Positions 49,609 through 58,816 of a stretch of DNA of 64,000 nucleotides are shown here, in pieces. The notes under the pieces are model-generated. The model did no database searches. It had not been told where the DNA came from and saw nothing but the letters and a program-made list of their open reading frames with translations. This DNA is from JABDIP01 sp965212545 (GTDB taxonomy: Bacteria; Pseudomonadota; Alphaproteobacteria; DSM-16000; Inquilinaceae). The stretch covers positions 62,001-126,000 of the forward strand of contig CBDBVB010000029.1 in the NCBI GenBank assembly GCA_965212545.1. The letters run 5' to 3'. The translations under genes and the position numbers were made by a program. The stretch's first letter is position 1. The number at the start of each line of letters is the position of its first letter.

Positions 49609-51060
49609 TCAGGCCGTCGCGATCGCCAACAGCCGGTCGAGGGGCATGTGCGCCTCCAGATGATCGGCCAGCCTGTCCAATACCACGTCAATCTCCGACT
49701 CATAACAGCAACTCGCTGGGCGCCCGCCGGCGCAGTCGGTTCAGCATTGCGTGACGATATCCGTCCCCGGCGAACAGTCCATGCACGTAGCAGCCGCCGA
49801 TCCGGCCATCGGCTGAGACCGCGCCCTCCGACCGGCCATCGATGGCCAACAACGGACGCCGCAGGTCGGGCCCGGTGGTGATACCGACATGCATTTCGTA
49901 GCCGTGGACCGGCTCGCCGCTGTCGACCTCCCGGCCCACCACCTCGACCAGCGTCTTGTCGCCGCGCAACTCGGTTTCCAGGTCCAGCAATCCGAGCCCC
50001 GGCGATTCTCCCGGAGGAGAACCTTCGATGCCATGTGGGTCCGACACGGCCCTACCGAGCATCTGATAGCCGCCGCAGATGCCCAGCACGGCGCCGCCGC
50101 GGCGTACATGGGCGGCGATGTCGATATCCCATCCCTGCTCTCGCAGAAATGCCAGATCGGACAGTGTGGCCTTGGTGCCGGGCAGCACGATCAGGTCGGC
50201 ATCTCCGGGCAATGGCCGGCCGGCCGGCACCATCGACACCGACACGTCGGGCTCGGCCGATAGCGGGTCGAAATCGTCGAAATTGGCAATTCGGGACAGC
50301 ACCGGAACGGCAATCCGGATCGCCGCCTCACCGCCCGGCCCTTGCCGGCCGACATTCATTGCGTCCTCGGGCGGCAACCGCGCAGCATCCGTGAAATAGG
50401 GAACGACGCCGAAGCTCTCCAGCCCGGTGCGCTCCCCGATCGCGGTGAGACCGCCATCGAACAGGCTTACATCGCCACGGAATTTGTTGATCACGTACCC
50501 CTTCAGCAATGCGCGTTCGGGCGGCGACAACAGGCTCCAAGTGCCGACGATGCTGGCAATCACGCCGCCGCGCTCGATGTCGCCGACCAGAAGCACCGGC
50601 AGGCCGGCAGCCTCGGCGAATCCCATATTGGCGATGTCGCCGGCCCTAAGATTGATCTCGGCCGGGCTGCCCGCGCCCTCGGCCAGCACCAGGTCGGCAT
50701 CGCGCCCAAGCCGGTGGAAAGCTCTCCAGCGCCGCCGGCAGCAACTTGGATTTCAGGGATTGGTAATCGCGCGCCGTGGCATTGCCCCTGACCCGCCCCT
50801 GGACGACGAGCTGTGCTCCGATCTCGGTCTGCGGCTTCAGCAAGTACCGGGTTCATGTCGGCCGAGGGCGGCACCCGGCAGGCGCGGGCCTGCAATGCCT
50901 GGGCGCGGCCGATCTCGCCGCCATCGGCGGTCACGGCGGCATTGTTCGACATGTTCTGCGGTTTGAACGGTCGCACGGCAAGGCCACGTCGCGTGTAGGC
51001 GCGGCACAGACCGGCGACCAGCAGCGACTTGCCTACGTCCGAGCCGGTGCCCTGGACCAT
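49609..51060 (-). pseudogene. cobQ: Cobyric acid synthase, disrupted by three single-base insertions
   Basis: One CobQ protein is spread over three frames. The N-terminus (MVQGTGSDVGKSLLVAGLCR, FKPQNMSNNAAVT) ends at DMNPVL near 50842. The next part (LKPQTEIGAQLVVQGRVRGN) ends at ALESF near 50716. The third (LVLAEGAGSPAEINLRAGDI, VLGICGGYQMLG with the amidotransferase Cys) ends at PSELL near 49704. The usual C-terminus (IDVVLDRLADHLEAHMPLDR) continues in the original frame to 49609. Each break looks like one extra base, and the three sum to a whole codon. The repaired protein has about 482 residues, normal for the enzyme that amidates four side chains of adenosylcobyrinate diamide. Confidence 0.85.
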
Positions 51061-51074
51061 GAGTGCCGGCGTCT

Positions 51075-51713
51075 TCAGAACTCGATTCCCTTCTGCGCCT
51101 TCACGTTCTGCTCGCGGAAGGGGTGCTTGACCATGGTCATCTCGGTGACCAGGTCGGCGGCTTCGATCAGCGGCTGCTTGGCGTTGCGGCCGGTGACCAC
51201 GACATGCAGGTCGGGCGGCCGGTCCGACAGGGTGGCGACCACCTCGTCCAACGGCAGATAGTCGTAGCGCAGCACGATGTTGAGCTCATCCAGCACCACC
51301 ATATCGTAGTGCGGCGACGATCCCCGGCACGCCTCGATCATCTCGGTCGCCGCCTGCCATGCCGCCTTGGCGGCAGCAATATCCCGGGCGCGGTCCTGAG
51401 TTTCCCAAGTGAAGCCCTCGCCCATGGTGCGGATCGTCACCTGATCGGCGAAGCGTTCCAGCACCTGGCGCTCGCCGGTCTCCCATTTGCCTTTCACGAA
51501 CTGCACGATGCCGACGCGCATGCCATTGCCGATCGCCCGCGCGGCCAGCCCGAAGGCGGCGGTCGATTTGCCCTTGCCCTTGCCGGTGTGGACGATCAGT
51601 AGACCCTTCTCCACGGTCTTGTCGGCCAGCATGCGGTCCCGCGCCGCCTTGCGTTTGGCCGCCTTTTCGTTGGCGCGCCGGTTGATGTCGTCTTCGGTTG
51701 GTTGCTCGGTCAT
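51075..51713 (-). CDS. cobO: Cob(I)yrinic acid a,c-diamide adenosyltransferase
   Basis: 212 residues, CobO/BtuR family. The P-loop GKGKGKST is near residue 45 after a basic N-terminal helix; FVKGKWETGER and VLDELNIVLRYDYL follow. It attaches the adenosyl ligand to Co(I). It lies 14 bases upstream of cobQ, in the same operon. Confidence 0.95.
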   Translation of the reverse strand: MTEQPTEDDINRRANEKAAKRKAARDRMLADKTVEKGLLIVHTGKGKGKSTAAFGLAARAIGNGMRVGIVQFVKGKWETGERQVLERFADQVTIRTMGEGFTWETQDRARDIAAAKAAWQAATEMIEACRGSSPHYDMVVLDELNIVLRYDYLPLDEVVATLSDRPPDLHVVVTGRNAKQPLIEAADLVTEMTMVKHPFREQNVKAQKGIEF

Positions 51714-51886
51714 CGAGATTTCTGCCCCTGTCTGCCCGATCCGACTCTAGACTCACCCGCGGTCGGCGGCAGCGGATTTCGAAGCGGGCGTGAATACCTG
51801 TTCAATGAAGCGATACTCGGCCATCGGCAGTGATGGACTCCCGGCCGGCGCCTGCTTCGCTCCAACTCGCGGTGGCTGCGGCATCC

Positions 51887-54800
51887 TCAGATGGTCGGCT
51901 CCAATGCAAGGTCCTTGAGCCTCCGATGGCTGCTGTTGGATCTGGGGCGCCACAGGCCGCGCTCCTGGGCTTCGATCAGGCGCTCGGCGATCTCCCGCGC
52001 CGCGGCGGGATTGTTGTCGAGCAGGAACTCCCGTACGGCGTCATCCTCCAGGTAGGCCTCATAGACGGCGTCGAAATGGTGATCGCGCACGGCCCCTGTC
52101 GTGGCGGCGAAGGCAAACATGTAGTCGACCGTCGCGGCCATCTCGAAGGCGCCCTTGTAGCCATGGCGCTGCACGCCCGCGATCCATTTCGGGTTGACCA
52201 CGCGGGCGCGCACGACCCGGGCAATCTCTTCCTCCAATGTGCGGATGCGGGGGCTCTCTGGCCGCGAATGATCGTTGTGATAGACCGTCGGAGCGGTGCC
52301 GGACAGCTCGGATACCGCTGCCGCCAGGCCGCCCTCGAACTGGTAGTAATCGTCGGAGTCGAGCAGATCATGCTCGCGATTGTCCTGATTGTGCAGCACC
52401 GCCTCGATACCGGCCAGCCTTGTCTCGAACAGCGTATGCTCAGCCGCACCTTCAGATCCCGCGCCGTAGGCGTATCCACCCCACGCCACATACGCCCTGG
52501 TGAGATCGGAGGAGTCGCTCCAGCCGCGCTCGTCGATCAGCGCCTGAAGCCCGGCGCCATAGGCGCCCGGCTTCGAGCCGAAAACGCGGTATCCGGCCCG
52601 CCGGCGGGCGTCGGCCGCCGGCACTCCGGCCCGTTCCAGCGATGCCCTCTGGCGCGCCACATCTTCGGCCAGGGGGTTCATGTCAGGCGGCTCGTCCAGT
52701 GCGGCGACCGCCCGCGCCGCTGAATCGATCAGATCGATCTGTCCCGGAAAGGCATCGCGGAAGAAGCCGGAGACGCGCAACGTCACATCGATCCGTGGCC
52801 GTCCGAGCACGCTGGACGGCATCACCTCGAATCCGACCACCCGCCCGGTCGCCTGTTCCCAGCGCGGCTGTACGCCCATCAGGGCCAAGGCCTGGGCGAT
52901 ATCGTCGCCACCCGTGCGCATGTTGGCGGTACCCCAGGCGGACAGAGCCAGCCGCCGGGGCCACTCGCCATGATCCTGCCGGTAACGGTCGAGCAGCAGC
53001 GACGCCGATTTCCATCCGAGCGACCAGGCGGCCGGTGTCGGTACGGCTCTTGTATCCACCGAATAGAAATTGCGCCCCGTCGGCAGCACGTCCGGACGCC
53101 CCCGGGTCGGCGCACCGGACGGGCCGGGAGGTACGAAACGGCCATCCAGCCCGCACAGCAACCCCTCGATTTCGGCATCGCCGCACGCCTCGACCCGCGG
53201 TCTCAGCGCCTCATCGATCCACGCCAGCACCGATTGGGTCCGCACCCAGCCCGGCTCCGCAGACCGTTCGCCGGCCACCAGGGCCTGTGCCAAAAGCTCG
53301 AGGCGTTCGACCGTATCGCCGGCGGTGCGCCAGACACCGGACCCCGTCAGCGGATCCGGGCGTGGCCCATGCCAGGGCGCCCCGAGCACGCAATCAAGCG
53401 GGTCGAACTCCCCCAAGCCAAGGTCGGCCGCCAGGGCACGGATGAGGGACGCGCCTCCACCTTCGCCATTCCCGCGCGGCAATCGCGTCAATGCCACCAA
53501 CAGATCGGTCAGGCGGCCGCCATCCGGTGCGCGCCCGAACACATGCAGCCCGTCGCGGATCTGCAACTCCTTCAACTCGCAGAGATGATTGTCGAGCTTG
53601 GCGAGCGCCGAGTCATCCGCCTCCTCCGCCTCGATGCCGCAATCGCGGTCGAGACCGATCCGCCGGCTCAGATCAAGAATCTCGCCGCGCAGCACCTTGA
53701 CCCGGCGCGGATCCACGCCGGCTGCCTGATAGTACTCGTCGACCAGCCGCTCCAACTCGGCCAGCGGGCCATAGCTCTCCGCCCGGGTCAGCGGCGGCGT
53801 CAGATGGTCGACGATCACCGCCTGGGCGCGGCGTTTGGCCTGGGTGCCCTCGCCGGGGTCGTTCACGATGAACGGGTAGAGATGCGGCATCGGCCCCAGA
53901 GCCGCCTCGGGAAAGCAGGAGTCGGAGAGTGCCAACGCCTTGCCGGGCAGCCATTCCAGATTGCCGTGCTTGCCCATATGCACGATGGCGTGCACCCGCT
54001 CCGCTTCGCGCAGCCAGGCATAGAACGCCAGATAGCCGTGCGGCGGCACCAGCGCCGGGTCGTGATAGCTGGCCTTGGGATCGATATTGTAGCCGCGCGC
54101 CGGCTGCAGACCGACCACCACATTTCCGAACCTGACAGCCGGGATCGCGAACGCGCCGCAATCAAGCGACCGATGGCGGTAGAAGGGGTCCCGCTCCGGT
54201 GGGCCCCAGCGCGCCCGCACTGCCTCCTGCACCGCCATCGGCAGGGTGGCAAAGAACAGTTCGTAATCGGGGCGCGACAGCTCCTCGGTGACCGTTCGGC
54301 CCGCGATCCCGGCATTGGTCGGGCCGTTCTGCAGGGACTCTATCAGTGCGTTGCCGTCAGCAGGCACCTCCGCGACTCTGTAACCGGCTGCCCGGAGCGC
54401 CCGCAGCACGCCGACCGTCCCGGCCGGCGTGTCCAGACCCACGCCGTTTCCGATCCGCCCGTCGCGATTGGGATAGTTGGCCAGCACCAGCGCCACGCGC
54501 CGTTCCGCCACCGGCGTCGTCCGCAGCCTCTGCCCAGCCAGCGGCCAGGTCGGCGACAAACGCGATCCGGTCTGCAACCGGCTCATAGGTTACCACTGCG
54601 GATTGGGTCAGCGCATCGAAGCGCGCCTCGGTCTTGAACGACACGGCCCGGCTCAGGACCCGGCCGTCGACTTCCGGCAGCGCGACGTTCATGGCGATTT
54701 CGCGCGCCGACAATCCGCCGGTGCCGGCCGACCAGCCCTCCCGCGTGCCGCCGGAGAAGACCACCTGCAACACCGGACAATCGGCGCCGTCGAAGGGTCC

Positions 54801-55637
54801 GGCACAGCGCTCCGCGCCCGGGCTCGATACCGAAAACCCGGTGGCGTTCAGCACCACCGCCGGCGCAGCCTGCGCCAATAGGCCGGAGACGATATCCGCC
54901 GACACCGCCTCCTTCAGGCTGGCGGCGAACACCGGCAACGGGTTCAGCCCGCGCGCCGCCAGCGCTGCGATCAGCGCATCGATCGGCGCAAGATTGCCGG
55001 CCTGGAGCAGTGCCCGATAGAAGACCAATGCCGCCACAGGCGCCGCCGCCGTCCACACGGCTGTCAGGTCTTCCAGCGCCGGCCGCTCCAACCCTGGCCA
55101 ATAGAGACCGGCCCGCGGCACCGGCACCGGCTCGGCCCATTGCGCCTCTGCTCCGATCAGATCGGCGGCGTAGGCCAGGAAGTGACGGGCATTGTCCGAA
55201 CCGCCTTGCACGCAGAACTGCCACAGCCGATGCGCCGCGTCCGCCGGCGCTGTGGAAAGCCGCACCAGTTCCGGGTCCGGATTGTCGTCGCCGGGCAGCA
55301 GGGCGAGCGGAACGCCGTTCCGCCGGCAGGCTTCGGTGACCTGCTCGACTCCATAGCTCCAGTATCCCACGCCGCCCAGCAATCGTACGACAACCAACCT
55401 GGCATGGCTGATCACGGAGTCGACGTAGAGATCGACCGAGAGGTTATGCGACAGGTTCATCAGATTGGCGAGCCTGAGGACCGGGAAGGCGTCGCCTAGC
55501 CCGCCGCGAGCGGCGGCCAGATTGGCCAGCTCGGTATCGGCGGCCGACAAGACGACGATGTCGCCCGGCGTCTGACCCAGATCGACGGGCTCCGATCCGT
55601 CGGCAATTCCGCCCGGCTGTGCCGCCAGCAGGTGCAA
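51887..55637 (-). pseudogene. cobN: Aerobic cobaltochelatase large subunit, split by one frameshift
   Basis: About 1,250 residues if one base is removed near 54530-54533. The start is a TTG at 55637 (LHLLAAQPGGIADG, the normal CobN opening) five bases after the cobW stop. The N-terminal part holds VVLSAADTELANLAAARG and FVADLAAGW, then leaves frame. The C-terminal part (from LRTTPVAERRVALVLANYPN) holds ARGYNIDPKASYHDPALVPP, VHMGKHGNLEWLPGKALALS, TANMRTGGDDIAQALALMG and WIAGVQRHGYKGAFEM, all CobN landmarks. With CobS and CobT (not in the window) it inserts cobalt into hydrogenobyrinate diamide using ATP. Pseudogene or sequencing error. Confidence 0.87.
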
Positions 55638-55641
55638 TGGA

Positions 55642-56688
55642 CTAGTCCCCCAGAATGCCCCCGACCGCCGACCGGTCGAGCCCGGCAAGACCGATCACCA
55701 CCAGCCGACTGCGCCTGGCCTCTTCCGGCCGCCAGTCGCGATCGAAATAGCTGTCCATCCGGTTGCCGACCCCCTGCAGAACCAGGCGCATGGATTTCCC
55801 GGCCACCGCCAGGAAGCCCTTGACGCGCAATATGTCCTGCGCCGAAACCGCCTGACGCAGCCGGTCCATCAGGATCGCGGGATCGGCGATTTCGCCGAAC
55901 TCGAAGGCGTGGCTGACGAAATCGTCGTGGTCGTGATCGTCCTCGAGATCGTGATGCGACGGTCGCGCAGCGAGATCGTGCTCGGCCCCGGCCTCCAGCC
56001 CCAGGATCACGGCCGGATCGACGGTGCCGTGGCTCGATCGCACCAGCTTCACGCCGTCACGCAACGCCGCGTCGACGGTCGCGGCAACCGATCCCAGGCC
56101 GGAATCGTCCAACAGGTCTGACTTGTTGAGCACGACGATATCGGCGCAGGCGAGTTGGTCCTCGAACAGTTCCTCCAGCGGACTGTCATGGTCCAGCGCG
56201 TCGTCGGCCTGACGCTGCGCCTGAACCGCCTGCGGGTCCGAAGCGAACAAGCCAGCCGACACCGCCGGCCCGTCGACCACGGCGACGACGCCGTCGACCG
56301 TCACCCGGGTACGGATATCCGGCCAGTTGAAGGCGCGGATCAGCGGCTTGGGCAAGGCAAGGCCAGAGGTCTCGATGATGATGTGATCCGGCGGCTCGGA
56401 CCGGCCAAGCAGCGCCTCGATCGTGGGCACGAAATCATCGGCCACGGTGCAGCACAGGCATCCATTTGACAGTTCGACGATGTCGTCCTCCTCGCAGGCC
56501 TCGATACCGCAGCCCCTCAGGATCTCGCCATCGACCCCGACATCGCCGAACTCGTTGACGATCAGCGCCAAACGTCGGCCATTCGCGCGCGACAACAGGT
56601 GTCGGATCAGGCTGGTCTTGCCGGCGCCGAGAAAGCCGGTAATGACCGTTGCGGGCACTTTGCCCAGGTCGGGGCCGAGGTCCGGCAT
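55642..56688 (-). CDS. cobW: CobW-family GTP-dependent metallochaperone
   Basis: 348 residues. The P-loop is TGFLGAGKTS, the metal site ELSNGCLCCTVADD (CxCC), and the Walker B-like region VNEFGDVGVDGE; NKSDL is the guanine-binding motif. A His/Asp-rich stretch (HHDLEDDHDHDDF) lies before the C-terminal domain. CobW is thought to deliver Co2+ to CobN, whose gene follows directly. It starts two bases after the cobU stop. Confidence 0.94.
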   Translation of the reverse strand: MPDLGPDLGKVPATVITGFLGAGKTSLIRHLLSRANGRRLALIVNEFGDVGVDGEILRGCGIEACEEDDIVELSNGCLCCTVADDFVPTIEALLGRSEPPDHIIIETSGLALPKPLIRAFNWPDIRTRVTVDGVVAVVDGPAVSAGLFASDPQAVQAQRQADDALDHDSPLEELFEDQLACADIVVLNKSDLLDDSGLGSVAATVDAALRDGVKLVRSSHGTVDPAVILGLEAGAEHDLAARPSHHDLEDDHDHDDFVSHAFEFGEIADPAILMDRLRQAVSAQDILRVKGFLAVAGKSMRLVLQGVGNRMDSYFDRDWRPEEARRSRLVVIGLAGLDRSAVGGILGD

Positions 56689-56689
56689 C

Positions 56690-57238
56690 CTAATCTCCAG
56701 TGCTTTGCGGTTGTTTCAGATGAAGCGGCAGGCCCGCTGCGACGAACGTCACCGCCGGCACGACGGAGGCAACCGCCTGATGCAGGCGCCCGGCAAGATC
56801 GCGAAACCGTCGCGCCAGGGCATTGTCGGGCACAATGCCAAGCCCGACCTCGTTGGACACCAGCACCACCGGGCCGCGGAGGCTCGGTAGGGCGTCGGCG
56901 AGGGATGCGATATCATCCTCGACGTCGCTGTCGGCCGCCATCAGGTTGGACAGCCATAGCGTCAGGCAATCGACCAGCACCGCGTGGTCCGGACCGGCCA
57001 GCCTCTGCAGCGTTCCGGTAAGCGCAATCGGCTCCTCGACGGTCGCCCATCGCGGCCCGCGCCGGGCCTTGTGGCGACGGATGCGGTCCTGCATCTCCAC
57101 ATCACCAGACGTTGCGGTGGCCAGGTACAGGCAGGCGCCGGGCTGGCTCTCGACCAAGGTCTCGGCATAGGCGCTCTTGCCGGAGCGGGCGCCGCCCAGC
57201 ACGAGCGTCGATCCCAAGAGCCCGGGTGACAACATCAT
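56690..57238 (-). CDS. cobU: Adenosylcobinamide kinase / adenosylcobinamide-phosphate guanylyltransferase
   Basis: 182 residues from the first of two adjacent ATG codons (57238 or 57235). The P-loop is LVLGGARSGKSAYAE; ATSGDVEMQDRIRRHKARR contains the guanylylated His, and VDCLTLWLSNL is the Walker B region. It phosphorylates adenosylcobinamide and makes the GDP derivative (CobP in the aerobic naming). First gene downstream of the cobalamin riboswitch. Confidence 0.93.
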   Translation of the reverse strand: MMLSPGLLGSTLVLGGARSGKSAYAETLVESQPGACLYLATATSGDVEMQDRIRRHKARRGPRWATVEEPIALTGTLQRLAGPDHAVLVDCLTLWLSNLMAADSDVEDDIASLADALPSLRGPVVLVSNEVGLGIVPDNALARRFRDLAGRLHQAVASVVPAVTFVAAGLPLHLKQPQSTGD

Positions 57239-57379
57239 GCGGCGGCGCAGGACTTGGACGGTTGCGACATGGTGCGGTCCCCAATCGATGGCCTTCCCAT
57301 GCCCCGGCGGCCGGGAGCGACACATGTCGTCCCACGCCATCGATACACCCCGACCGATAGCGCCGCCAAAGGCTCGAAC

Positions 57380-57565
57380 GACGGCAGGTCTCCTGGCTGG
57401 CGGCTCGATCGCGCCGATGGCCCCGCCTTCCCGGTTGCCCAGTGGCTTGGTGAGGCCTCGGCTGGCCGCTTACAGTTGCGGGGGCAGCCACGGAATTGAG
57501 TGCACCGCACCCGTACCGTGTTCCCTCTTCATCCCTTGCGGGAACCGTCGCGGTGGGGACAGTAG
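57380..57565 (-). promoter_or_regulatory. Cobalamin (AdoCbl) riboswitch
   Basis: On the minus strand the sequence runs AAGAGGGAACACGGTACGGG, then TTCCGTGGCTGCCCCCGCAA followed by CTGTAAGCGG, and ends with GCCAGCCAGGAGACCTGCC. These are the conserved parts of the cobalamin riboswitch, including the B12 box and the kissing-loop arm. It lies about 140 bases upstream of cobU, so it should shut down the cobU-cobW-cobN-cobO-cobQ operon when the vitamin is plentiful. The left and right limits are approximate. Confidence 0.92.
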
Positions 57566-57694
57566 CGCGCGCCGGACCGGGCCGGCAATCACATTCAGCC
57601 CTAGCCGGCCGGCCTCCCCGCGCCGAACGCCCTGGCAGAAAAACAGCGCTCGATCGGGCTGGCTGCCGCCGATTGCCCCTGCCATGATCCAACA

Positions 57695-58708
57695 ATGATA
57701 TGTGAGCCCGATTTGCAGCAGCCCTATCACGGCGGCGACCTCCATTGGGCCGAACGGCGGTTCGGGCCGCCGGCGGAAGGCTGGATCGACCTGTCCACGG
57801 GTATCAACCCGTGGCCGTATCCGATGCCGGACATTTCGCCTGAGGCCTGGACGCGCCTACCAGACACCGCGGCCCTGAACGGTCTCCTGAATTGCGCGGC
57901 GGAACGCTACGGCGCCTCGGGGGCAGATTCGGTGGTGGCGGCGCCGGGCACCCAGGCGCTGATCCGCCTGCTGCCGCGGTTGTGGCCGGCACAGCCGGTC
58001 GCCGTGGTCGGACCGACCTATGGCGAGCACGGCGCGAGCTGGCGCGACGCGGGACATACCGTCATCGATAGCGCCGATCCGTCCGACGCGGCCGAGCGTG
58101 CCGATGTCATCGTGGTGACCAATCCCAACAACCCCGATGGACGGAGGTTCGATCCAGGGTTGCTGAACCGGATCGCCGACCGGCTGGCGGCGCGGGGCGG
58201 GTTTTTGATCGTCGACGAAGCCTTCGGCGATCTCACCCCGGAGCTCAGCCTGGCCGGAATGGCGGCACGGCCCGGCCGCCTCGTTCTCAGATCGTTCGGC
58301 AAGTTCTACGGCCTTGCCGGACTGCGGCTCGGCTTCGCGATCGCGGCTCCGTCGGTTGCGAACCGGTTGCGCGCCGCCCTTGGCGCCTGGCCGGTCAGCG
58401 GCGCAGCCATCGCGGTCGGTACGGCGGCTCTGTCCGACCCAGCCTGGGCCATCGACACCCGCGCCCGGCTCGCGAGCGCCCGGGTGGCGATGACGCATGT
58501 GCTAGAGCGGTCCGGGTGCGAGATTATCGGTGGTACGGATCTGTTCATCCTGGCCGCACATCCGCGGGCCGGAACCCTGTTCGAACGGCTGGGACACGCC
58601 GGCATCTTCGTGCGGCACTTCCCGGAAAGACCGGACCGCCTGCGATTTGGACTGCCGCTACATCAGGAGGCCGAAGCCCGCCTGACCGCGGCACTGCAAG
58701 GCGCCTGA
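57695..58708 (+). CDS. cobC: Threonine-phosphate decarboxylase-type aminotransferase (CobC)
   Basis: 337 residues, PLP-dependent fold type I, histidinol-phosphate aminotransferase-like. Landmarks: HGGDLHWAERRFG and IDLSTGINPWPYP at the N-terminus, NPNNPDGRRF, the Asp of IVDEAFGDL, and the PLP Lys in RSFGKFYGLAGLRLGF. In the cobalamin route this protein supplies (R)-1-amino-2-propanol phosphate and works with CbiB. It is transcribed away from cobU; the riboswitch lies between but points to cobU. Confidence 0.9.
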   Translation: MICEPDLQQPYHGGDLHWAERRFGPPAEGWIDLSTGINPWPYPMPDISPEAWTRLPDTAALNGLLNCAAERYGASGADSVVAAPGTQALIRLLPRLWPAQPVAVVGPTYGEHGASWRDAGHTVIDSADPSDAAERADVIVVTNPNNPDGRRFDPGLLNRIADRLAARGGFLIVDEAFGDLTPELSLAGMAARPGRLVLRSFGKFYGLAGLRLGFAIAAPSVANRLRAALGAWPVSGAAIAVGTAALSDPAWAIDTRARLASARVAMTHVLERSGCEIIGGTDLFILAAHPRAGTLFERLGHAGIFVRHFPERPDRLRFGLPLHQEAEARLTAALQGA

Positions 58709-58760
58709 CCGCCCGACCCCGGTGCCGGATCGTCGCCGCCCCGCCAAGATTGTCGAGTCC

Positions 58761-58796
58761 GATCCAAGCTTCGCACCGCGGTGCGAAACTTGGATC
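58761..58796. terminator. Long GATC-bounded inverted repeat between convergent genes
   Basis: GATCCAAGCTTCGCACCG directly followed by CGGTGCGAAACTTGGATC, with 17 of 18 positions pairing. It lies between the ends of cobC (+) and the CHAT gene (-), the usual place for a two-way terminator. It recalls the palindrome at 27680, which also begins and ends with GATC. Confidence 0.65.
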
Positions 58797-58816
58797 AGAT
58801 CTAAACCGATCCTGAT

